Source: Bacteroidales bacterium | Lineage (GTDB): Bacteria > Bacteroidota > Bacteroidia > Bacteroidales > VadinHA17 | Length of the DNA: 5,853 nt | Assembly (NCBI GenBank): GCA_003518245.1 | Contig: DOZA01000219.1 | Location: forward strand, 1 to 5,853 | Direction of reading: 5' to 3' | Part shown: piece after piece, positions 1 to 5,853 of the stretch | How the letters are laid out: each line of letters opens with the position of its first letter | Numbering within the stretch: position 1 is the stretch's first letter | Made by a program: the position numbers and the translations under genes | The notes under the pieces: generated by a model | Database searches by the model: none | Told to the model about the DNA's origin: nothing | Seen by the model: the letters and a program-made list of their open reading frames with translations, nothing else

Positions 1-1500
1 GTCGCCCTGGGAGGAGAGGAGGTACCCCGACATGAATATTGTGGTCTCCAGCCATTGGGCTTTTTGCAGTGCATCCCAGTTATTGAAATCAGACGGCAGT
101 TCATTTTCCAGATCGTCAAGAGGAGAATAATCTGAAAGAGTCTCCTTTATTTCCTGGCTGAAATGTTTTTTAATATGATTCGAGTTATTCCATCTGAGCA
201 AATGTGAGTAGAAAGGATTATCAGTATCTTCCAGTTTATATCCGAAGAACATCTTAAGGATATTAGGGCTGGCATCCCTGAGGTGGGGGATATCAGGATA
301 AATCCTTTTTAGTAGCATTGGTCTGAGAGATGACCCTGGCTGTGAGGCCCAGAATCTTCTTATAATTGTTTCCCTGAAGATATCATAACCTGCCAGTATT
401 TCATCTGAGCCTTCACCTGTTATAACAACTTTAATATTATTATCCCTGACAAGTTTTGAGAGTATCATCATAGGTGTGGGGGCTGTCCTGGTAACAGGTG
501 TTTCTGAATGCCAGACCACCGCGGGAAAATATTCAGCGATATCCCGGGATGAACAGTATATATTTTTATGATTTGTATCCAGGTATTTTATTGCTTCTTC
601 CTGGTATCTGCTTTCATCAAAATCCTTTTCGGTAAATCCTATTGAGAAAGTGTTTAATACGCCGGGTTCAATATTTTTTATATATGCTACAGTTGAGGTT
701 GAGTCAATGCCCCCGCTCAGGTAAGCAGCAACTTCTACATCAGCTCTCAGCCGCAGGCGAACAGCACTACTTAATAATTCATCAAACTGTTCTAATGAGT
801 CACTGAGACCAGGGGAGTGATTATTATTAAAATCCAGTGACCAGTACTTTCCTGTTTTTAATCCATCCCTGTTGAATACAGCATAATGTCCGGGTGGTAG
901 TTCAAAGATATTTTTAAATGCAGTATATGGCGAAAATGCTGACCATAGCGTATATACCTGTGCAAGACTTTGATGTGAAAATTCACATTTTATATAGTTG
1001 GTCTTAAACAAAGACTTGATTTCAGAAGCAAAAGAAAATACTCCGTCGGTAATATTATAATAAAGTGGTCTTAGCCCAACCCTGTCACGCGCAAGGAAAA
1101 GCTCTTCCTTTTTTTTATCCCATATAGCAAAAGCAAACTGACCGTTAAGTTTATCCAGGCATTCTTTACCATGCTGTGCATACAATTGCACAAGTACTTC
1201 AGTATCTGATTTTGTTTTTAATTTACAGCCTTCATTTTTGAGTTCGTCCCGCAATTCCCTGTAGTTGAATATCTCACCGTTGAAAACAATCCAGTATCTA
1301 CCGATTATGTCTGACAGGGGTTGCTGTCCCCCCGAAATATCTATAATGCTAAGCCGTACATTACCAAGTGTAACCGAGGAAGAATGAAAGATACCACTTT
1401 CATCAGGGCCGCGATAACTGATAGCCTGGAGCATTGATTTAACGGTGGAAATGCAGTTATGATTACTGTTAAAATCTACTATCCCGGCAATACCACACAT
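1..1500 (-). CDS. asnB: Asparagine synthase (glutamine-hydrolysing) family amidotransferase, 3' end cut by window edge
   Basis: The frame is open for exactly 500 codons from the ATG at 1500-1498 to the left edge, so the C-terminus is missing, probably a little over 100 residues judging from the family's usual 600-650. It opens with MCGIAG, so Cys2 is the class II amidotransferase nucleophile once Met1 is removed. Glutamine-pocket residues are visible as Arg49 in NVRLSIID, Asn74 and Glu76 in FNGEIFNY, and Asp99 in SDTE. The synthetase domain has the ATP pyrophosphatase loop SGGIDS (262-267) and GEGSDE (362-367); the window ends in the conserved LLSSQGD. Both half-reactions therefore look intact: glutamine gives ammonia, and an ATP-activated carboxylate is amidated. 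The start lies 2 bases after the carrier-protein stop, which suggests translational coupling. In polysaccharide loci such proteins often amidate sugars or another small acid rather than make free asparagine. The family is certain; the substrate is unknown. Confidence 0.95.
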   Translation of the reverse strand, partial: MCGIAGIVDFNSNHNCISTVKSMLQAISYRGPDESGIFHSSSVTLGNVRLSIIDISGGQQPLSDIIGRYWIVFNGEIFNYRELRDELKNEGCKLKTKSDTEVLVQLYAQHGKECLDKLNGQFAFAIWDKKKEELFLARDRVGLRPLYYNITDGVFSFASEIKSLFKTNYIKCEFSHQSLAQVYTLWSAFSPYTAFKNIFELPPGHYAVFNRDGLKTGKYWSLDFNNNHSPGLSDSLEQFDELLSSAVRLRLRADVEVAAYLSGGIDSTSTVAYIKNIEPGVLNTFSIGFTEKDFDESRYQEEAIKYLDTNHKNIYCSSRDIAEYFPAVVWHSETPVTRTAPTPMMILSKLVRDNNIKVVITGEGSDEILAGYDIFRETIIRRFWASQPGSSLRPMLLKRIYPDIPHLRDASPNILKMFFGYKLEDTDNPFYSHLLRWNNSNHIKKHFSQEIKETLSDYSPLDDLENELPSDFNNWDALQKAQWLETTIFMSGYLLSSQGD

Positions 1501-1502
1501 AT

Positions 1503-1760
1503 TTAATTAATTAATTTCCCTGCAAGAAAATCTGAAATTGCATTAATTGATTCAAAATTTTCCTCTACCAGGTCTTCATCACTGGTTTGTATTGCAAACT
1601 CTTCCTCGATGTACGATATTAAGGTTATGAACCCCATAGAGTCAAGGAATCCCTCCTTGAAGATGAGCGTGTCATATTTTATTTTTTCTTTTTCAGTATG
1701 AACTGATTGAAGGATATAGGCTTCAATTTTAGACCTTATTATATCTATATTATTTGTCAT
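1503..1760 (-). CDS. Stand-alone acyl/aminoacyl carrier protein (phosphopantetheine-binding)
   Basis: A small acidic protein of 85 residues with the four-helix carrier-protein pattern. Ser41, in the sequence FLDSMGF, is the expected attachment site for 4'-phosphopantetheine at the start of helix II. It is followed by an acidic helix (ISYIEEEF) and the DEDLVEENFESI segment typical of helix III. The usual Asp-Ser-Leu reads Asp-Ser-Met-Gly here, which I associate with single carrier proteins working with an adenylating ligase rather than with the housekeeping fatty-acid AcpP. I start it at ATG 1760-1758; an in-frame TTG two codons upstream (1766-1764) would give 87 residues but adds nothing conserved. 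Neither start has a clear Shine-Dalgarno sequence. The gene follows the kinase after 48 bases and precedes the amidotransferase by 2, so it probably supplies an acyl or aminoacyl group, or the substrate to be amidated. No ligase or transferase partner lies in the window, so cargo is unknown. Confidence 0.9.
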   Translation of the reverse strand: MTNNIDIIRSKIEAYILQSVHTEKEKIKYDTLIFKEGFLDSMGFITLISYIEEEFAIQTSDEDLVEENFESINAISDFLAGKLIN

Positions 1761-1808
1761 TTTCAAAAGGCCAAAAAGTTTAAATTAGGCAGATTATTCA
1801 AATTATTA

Positions 1809-4199
1809 TTATTTTCTTGCAGTAAAGGCTTTAGGTTTCTTATAGTAACCATGATAACGGCCATAACGACTTTCCTTGATCTCAACATCATTATATATAA
1901 TATCGAAATTTTCAATATTATGTGTTTTATAGAAGTTCAGTACGCTGTTAAAGACGTCTTTCCTGGTATGATTATTCCTGCAAACCAGGAGGTTTATGGA
2001 TGAATATTTAATCAGCTGTGCTGCATCAGCAACCATACCCGAAGGAGTTGTATCTATGATAATATATTCATAATTGTCTTCAAGGTACTGTATAAGTTTA
2101 TCAAGTGCCCCCGCTTCAATTAATTCAGATGAATTTGGCAGTACAGGCCCTGCAGGTATAAAATCAAGGTTATCGACAAAAGTTTTGAGGATAATATCAT
2201 TATCTACATTTTTATCTGTAAGGTATTTTGTTATTCCCCCTTCATTGTCAATCTTAAATTTATCATGTAATGTTGGTCTTCTGAGATCACAATCAAGTAT
2301 TATTGTTTTATGACCTACCGAAGCTATTGATGAGGCAAGGTTCATTGCTACAAAGCTTTTACCATCCTGGGGCTGGCAGGAGGTAACAAGGATCACTTTC
2401 AATGGATTGGTTTTGCTTCTGAAGAAAAGATTGCTTCTAAGATTCCTGAATGATTCAGCTATTGGAGACCCGACTGCTTTATGGACAACATCTTCATACT
2501 TAAAGGAGTTATTATATATGGTACTTAATACTGGCTTTCCAAGAACATCCTCAATCTCATATGCCCGTGTAATTTTTTCATTAAAAAAATCTTTAAGAAT
2601 AATAATCAGTGAAGGGATCAGTAAACCAAGAAAAAACGAGGCAATGTAATTAATCATTTTTTTTGGTTTTATGATACTGCTCGTAATTGAACGCGCAGAT
2701 TCCAACACTTCGTAATCAGGGTGATTTGAGGCCATGGCTATACCTGCTTCTGATCTTTTCTGCAACATAAAGGTATAGATGGCATCAGTGATATTATACT
2801 GTCTTTGCATACTGACCATATTAAGTTCGGTCCTGGGGAGTCTAGCTATCTGGCTTGATAGTTTCTCAGCCCTGTAATCAAGCTCGTTAAGAGTGAGACT
2901 AAGGGTATTAAGATTGTTCTTAACATTTTCAATAATTGTCTGTTTCTGTAGATTAATTTTGTTCTCGATCTGTTCCAGGAACAAACTTTTTTGAACATTA
3001 TTACTAAGGATGGCGGATCTTTGTGAGTTAAGGTCAAGAAGTTCCAAAACAAGAGTATTCATTATAGGATCACTGACATTAGCAGCAGATGGAGGTGCGA
3101 GCCCGGCTATATCCTGGTTATTATTGAAATAATCAATTATGTAATTATAATATCGTTGCTGTGCCTGTAAAGTGGCCTTCTCATTATCAATCTGTTCCAT
3201 CTGGTTAAGTGCCTGTTGGCCCTGGTAACTGAGATCGGTCACCTGGTGTGTAGAACGGTAATCCCTCAGCTCTGACTGCGATGAACTGAGTGATTCTGAG
3301 ATCTCAGATATCTGGGAATCAATAAAATTAACGGTGTTCAGGGCAATAGTGTTCTTTTTTGAGAGGTTATTATCAAGGTATGTCTGAAGGAAAGTGTTCA
3401 GGAAATCAACTGTCAAATCGAGATTTTCTCCCTGGAAAAATACGTTTATCAAAGTTGATTTTAAACTGACAGACTCGACAGTTAGCCGGTTCAGGTATTG
3501 TTCTGTTATGATATCAATATGGTTCATCATGAAAAATGATCTCTCCTCATCTACGGGTCTTTGATTCAAATAGTCCTGGTTCTTCGATACTGAAAATCTA
3601 AAATATGGAGAGGCAATGGTTTGATTAAATTTATATACAGTATCTATATTAAGCATATGGCCCGCACTTATAACTTTATTATCCAGATAATTATAAAAAG
3701 ATACATCATCCTCGGATACGGTTAGCCTGTATGTAGTATCACTAACAATATTTATATAAAACCTGGCATTGATAGGCTGGATATGTGACTTGTCAATATT
3801 AACGGTATAATGAGAGTTCGGGTATACCTGTCGTACCTGTCCCAGGATATCATCTGACTCTATGAAATATCCTATCTCTAGGGCAAGGTTCTTTATAGTC
3901 TCTGAGATAAGGCTGAATGATTTCAGGCTGTTGATGTCATTCTCCAGGTTCCTTGACTGACTGAGAGACCCAAGTCCGCTGAAAATATCACTTGACTCCA
4001 GTAGAGAGGATTGTTTATTCTCAACAGGTCCTATAATTGAGTTTACTTCGTAAACGGCAGGAGTAAATTTATTCAGCAGAAAAGCCATTAATCCTAATAA
4101 TATAATACTGGAAATAAAATAGTATTTATAAGAAAAGACTTTAAAGATAAACTCCTTTATTTTTAATGATTCTGATTTAGTTTCATTATTTTTTGACAT
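1809..4199 (-). CDS. wzc: Wzc-type polysaccharide co-polymerase with C-terminal BY-kinase (autophosphorylating tyrosine kinase)
   Basis: A 796-residue inner-membrane protein that sets polysaccharide chain length and links synthesis to export. A short cytoplasmic N-terminus leads to a first membrane helix (about 26-42). A periplasmic region to about 515 follows, with a beta-rich part and then Gln/Asn/Leu-rich coiled-coil helices (about 290-455). LPRTELNMVSMQRQY is the GNVR-type segment before the second membrane helix (516-535). The kinase domain shows EX2RX2R (582-588, oligomerisation motif), a P-loop CQPQDGKS with Lys614, Walker A' LDCDLRRP with Asp636 and Asp638, and Walker B IIIDTTP with Asp716. 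A tyrosine cluster near the end (Tyr779, 782, 785, 786) is the expected trans-autophosphorylation site. The P-loop has Gln-Asp where Gly-Glu is common, and DTTP replaces DTPP. I start at ATG 4199, 9 bases after the wza stop; an in-frame TTG at 4244 lies inside wza and is unlikely. No cognate phosphatase gene is visible. Confidence 0.95.
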   Translation of the reverse strand: MSKNNETKSESLKIKEFIFKVFSYKYYFISSIILLGLMAFLLNKFTPAVYEVNSIIGPVENKQSSLLESSDIFSGLGSLSQSRNLENDINSLKSFSLISETIKNLALEIGYFIESDDILGQVRQVYPNSHYTVNIDKSHIQPINARFYINIVSDTTYRLTVSEDDVSFYNYLDNKVISAGHMLNIDTVYKFNQTIASPYFRFSVSKNQDYLNQRPVDEERSFFMMNHIDIITEQYLNRLTVESVSLKSTLINVFFQGENLDLTVDFLNTFLQTYLDNNLSKKNTIALNTVNFIDSQISEISESLSSSQSELRDYRSTHQVTDLSYQGQQALNQMEQIDNEKATLQAQQRYYNYIIDYFNNNQDIAGLAPPSAANVSDPIMNTLVLELLDLNSQRSAILSNNVQKSLFLEQIENKINLQKQTIIENVKNNLNTLSLTLNELDYRAEKLSSQIARLPRTELNMVSMQRQYNITDAIYTFMLQKRSEAGIAMASNHPDYEVLESARSITSSIIKPKKMINYIASFFLGLLIPSLIIILKDFFNEKITRAYEIEDVLGKPVLSTIYNNSFKYEDVVHKAVGSPIAESFRNLRSNLFFRSKTNPLKVILVTSCQPQDGKSFVAMNLASSIASVGHKTIILDCDLRRPTLHDKFKIDNEGGITKYLTDKNVDNDIILKTFVDNLDFIPAGPVLPNSSELIEAGALDKLIQYLEDNYEYIIIDTTPSGMVADAAQLIKYSSINLLVCRNNHTRKDVFNSVLNFYKTHNIENFDIIYNDVEIKESRYGRYHGYYKKPKAFTARK

Positions 4200-4209
4200 A
4201 AGAATATGT

Positions 4210-4974
4210 TTAGAAATTAACACCTGTAAAAAGCAGTATAGCAATTAAAGTAGTAATTGATGACAGAATTGTGGTATATGTAATATTGGAATAACTAGTT
4301 GATATAGCTTTCAGGGGTTCCACAATCAATATATCATTGGGTATGATATAATAATAATCCTTGCTGGTTATTTTTGAATTGGAAAGGTTTAATTTATACT
4401 GCATTATTTTATTATTCTCATTCCTGATCAGAATGATATTTTTCCTGTCGCCATACCTGGAAAGTCCACCACCCAGGCCCAGGGCTTCATAAACGGTTAT
4501 CTTATCCTGGCTAAAGTTGTATACACCGGACCTTAAAACTTCACCCATTACAGTAACCCTGTTATCAATATATTTAACCGTAACGGATGTCTTGCCGACG
4601 TATTCACTTAAAGCTTCCTGGATTTTATCCGCTGCCTGTGATGTTGTAAGTGAGCCAACATTTATATCGCCCACAAAGGGAAAATTTATATTTCCTGCCT
4701 CGTCAACAAGATAGCCTATTAAACCCGTGGCAGAAGATGCAAATCTCATTTCAGTGCTGCCGGCGTTGAAGATCTCGTTAATCTGAGGCTCGATACTTAG
4801 AATTCTTATATAAAGCCTGTCAAAAGGCATAATAACCTTCTGGATCCGTGGATTAACAGCCGGTTCTGCCAGTTCATTAAAATCGTTGAAATAACTTAAT
4901 TTCTTTCTGGGCATACATGATGCTGAAAGGATTATCAAGCTTAATATGACAGCGGTTTTTGCTATATTTTTCAT
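4210..4974 (-). CDS. wza: Wza-type polysaccharide export lipoprotein (outer membrane)
   Basis: A 254-residue export protein for the outer-membrane step of polysaccharide secretion. The N-terminus is a lipoprotein signal: basic MKNIAK, a hydrophobic stretch, then LSASC with Cys20 as the lipidated residue. Residues about 45-135 match the polysaccharide-export domain, including DRLYIRI, a GYLVDEAGNINFPFVG segment and a TTSQAADKIQEAL helix. A SLBB-type domain follows (about 136-220; VTVMGEVLRSGVYNF, then EALGLGGGLSRYGDR). A hydrophobic segment near the C-terminus (about 229-250) fits the single helix that Wza proteins insert to form the outer-membrane pore. At 254 residues it is shorter than E. 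coli Wza (about 380), which has an extra ring domain. It lies directly before the Wzc gene, its expected periplasmic partner, and 34 bases after the phosphotransferase. The start at ATG 4974 fits both the signal peptide and an upstream AGGA. Confidence 0.94.
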   Translation of the reverse strand: MKNIAKTAVILSLIILSASCMPRKKLSYFNDFNELAEPAVNPRIQKVIMPFDRLYIRILSIEPQINEIFNAGSTEMRFASSATGLIGYLVDEAGNINFPFVGDINVGSLTTSQAADKIQEALSEYVGKTSVTVKYIDNRVTVMGEVLRSGVYNFSQDKITVYEALGLGGGLSRYGDRKNIILIRNENNKIMQYKLNLSNSKITSKDYYYIIPNDILIVEPLKAISTSYSNITYTTILSSITTLIAILLFTGVNF

Positions 4975-4981
4975 TTTCTTT

Positions 4982-4985
4982 TCCT
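4982..4985 (-). promoter_or_regulatory. Likely ribosome binding site of the export lipoprotein gene
   Basis: On the minus strand AGGA lies 7 bases before the ATG at 4974, within the purine-rich run AGGAAAAGAAA. It is the only start in the window with a recognisable Shine-Dalgarno-like sequence at normal spacing, and it supports the chosen start. Such matches arise easily in AT-rich purine runs, and many Bacteroidota do not depend on them, so its use is uncertain. Confidence 0.4.
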
Positions 4986-5008
4986 GGTTATTAGTAGTAT
5001 TAATATTT

Positions 5009-5853
5009 TTAATGTTCTGTGAAAAATGTCCTGATTGTTTTAAATAAAATTACTAAATCCATCCTGAATGACCAATTGTCTATATAGGCCAGGTCCATTT
5101 CCATCCATTCTTCAAATTTAATGTAATTTTTGTATGATTCAACCTGCCAGAAACAGGAAAGTCCCGGTTTTATGGAGAGTCGCCTTAATTGCCATCTCTC
5201 ATATTTAATTATTTCTTCCGGTAAAGGCGGCCTCGGGCCGATTAAGGACATTTCACCTTTAAGGATATTAAAAAACTGTGGTATTTCATCCAGGTTGGTC
5301 CTTCTAAGAAATTTTCCGATACCTGTTACCCTGGGATCATCTTCAATCTTAAAGGCAGGCCCGTCAGCTTCATTAAGGCCTTCAAGACTTTTCTTCATCC
5401 CCTCAGCATCCTTTACCATAGTCCTGAATTTATACATCTTAAATTTCCTGCCTCTTAAGCCCACTCTTTCCTGTATAAAGATAACCGGGCCGGGTGATGA
5501 CAGTTTAGTTACCAGGGCTACTACTAACATTAGAGGAGAAAAGAAAATTATCATAATCATGGAAACGACAATATCCATGAGCCTCTTTGCTGCAAGTGAA
5601 GTAATTTTATAAGGGATATTGGAGAATGTCAAAAACTGTTCTTTCCCCAGTGTTGTTTTGATGGCATTGCTGAGACTTAGCTCTGATTCTGTGAGATGTA
5701 AGCGGAAAGTCACTCCCAGTTCTTCACATGATCTTATTATTTCCCTTATTTCAGAAGGGATTACTCTATTCTTAAAGTATATGACTTCATCAATATGGTC
5801 AAACTCTATAAGATGATGCAGGTCGCGGAGGAACATTCCCGGAAGGGTTATTA
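5009..5853 (-). CDS. Undecaprenyl-phosphate glycosylphosphotransferase (WcaJ/WbaP-like), 5' end cut by window edge
   Basis: The enzyme transfers a hexose-1-phosphate from a nucleotide sugar to undecaprenyl phosphate, the first membrane step of repeat-unit assembly. About 280 C-terminal residues are present. The frame stays open to the right edge, so the ATG at 5836 is probably internal: the sequence after it (IDEVIYF, then EELGVTFRL) matches the end of the Rossmann-like domain between the N-terminal membrane helices and the catalytic domain in full-length enzymes of roughly 460-480 residues. Counting that Met as 1, the catalytic domain runs from about 84 to 275. A re-entrant membrane helix carries the Ser100-Pro101 kink; then come FIQERVG, KMYKFRTM, the catalytic Asp183-Glu184 in RRTNLDEIPQ, LIGPRPP, and KPGLSCFWQV near the end. 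All key residues are intact. The sugar, for example glucose or galactose, cannot be told from sequence alone. As first gene of the visible block it is likely cotranscribed with the export genes. Confidence 0.95.
   Translation of the reverse strand, partial: ITLPGMFLRDLHHLIEFDHIDEVIYFKNRVIPSEIREIIRSCEELGVTFRLHLTESELSLSNAIKTTLGKEQFLTFSNIPYKITSLAAKRLMDIVVSMIMIIFFSPLMLVVALVTKLSSPGPVIFIQERVGLRGRKFKMYKFRTMVKDAEGMKKSLEGLNEADGPAFKIEDDPRVTGIGKFLRRTNLDEIPQFFNILKGEMSLIGPRPPLPEEIIKYERWQLRRLSIKPGLSCFWQVESYKNYIKFEEWMEMDLAYIDNWSFRMDLVILFKTIRTFFTEH

Noticed and set aside
1109..1116. A run of eight T (A on the coding strand) in the amidotransferase gene, and another at 2657-2664 in the Wzc-type gene, as possible phase-variation tracts
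   Set aside because: Eight-base runs coding for Lys are common in AT-rich genes, both frames are intact, and nothing else suggests switching.
1761..1808. Possible terminator or promoter in the 48-base gap before the carrier protein
   Set aside because: I found no stem of useful length around the GGCC centre and no convincing Bacteroidota promoter pair. The gap looks like a plain AT-rich spacer.
2846..3052. A 68-codon minus-strand open frame in another frame inside the Wzc-type gene
   Set aside because: The whole span is coiled-coil coding sequence of the kinase gene, and the alternative translation has no recognisable feature.
4200..4244. An upstream TTG start for the Wzc-type gene overlapping the end of wza
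   Set aside because: The added 15 residues are antisense-free but encode nothing conserved, and the ATG at 4199 gives the normal short N-terminus before the first membrane helix.
5130..5612. A 160-codon open frame on the plus strand, and shorter ones at 1707-2003, 2074-2313, 2407-2649, 4517-4714 and 5619-5816
   Set aside because: They lie wholly or mostly antisense to well-conserved genes. Their translations show no recognisable domain and low-complexity Ser/Leu/Ile-rich composition, so I take them as by-products of the coding strand.
5834..5836. ATG at 5836 as the true start of a short PglC-like phosphotransferase
   Set aside because: The frame continues without a stop to the window edge, and the residues after this ATG match the interior of long WcaJ-type enzymes. 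A short PglC-like form would begin close to the re-entrant helix, some 80 residues later.

Overview
The window is one unidirectional gene block, read right to left on the minus strand, from a capsular or extracellular polysaccharide locus. It looks like a member of the Bacteroidota. The sequence is AT-rich, all four visible stop codons are TAA, and most starts lack a clear Shine-Dalgarno sequence and sit behind A/T-rich leaders. The Wza-like protein is a lipoprotein with a C-terminal membrane helix, a form common in that phylum. The assignment to phylum is inference; no marker gene is present.

In order of transcription the genes are: (1) the C-terminal part of a polyprenyl glycosylphosphotransferase, cut by the right window edge (5853-5009); (2) a Wza-type outer-membrane export lipoprotein (4974-4210); (3) a Wzc-type co-polymerase fused to a BY-kinase tyrosine kinase (4199-1809); (4) a stand-alone carrier protein of about 85 residues (1760-1503); (5) a glutamine-dependent amidotransferase of the asparagine synthase (AsnB) family, cut by the left edge (1500-1). 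Gaps are 34, 9, 48 and 2 bases, with no opposing gene and no convincing terminator, so one operon is likely. Its promoter lies beyond the right edge. No stretch of 300 bases lacks a gene.

Genes 1-3 form a familiar initiation and export set. The phosphotransferase puts the first sugar phosphate on undecaprenyl phosphate, Wzc controls chain polymerisation through autophosphorylation and contacts Wza, and Wza carries the polymer across the outer membrane. Genes 4 and 5 are the less routine part. A lone carrier protein followed immediately by an AsnB-type amidotransferase suggests that the polymer or a linked product receives an acyl, aminoacyl or amide modification. The combination recalls the accessory genes of exosortase-associated exopolysaccharide loci. 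The substrate cannot be read from this window. I saw no RNA gene, insertion sequence, CRISPR array or notable repeat, and nothing that clearly marks an unknown system.
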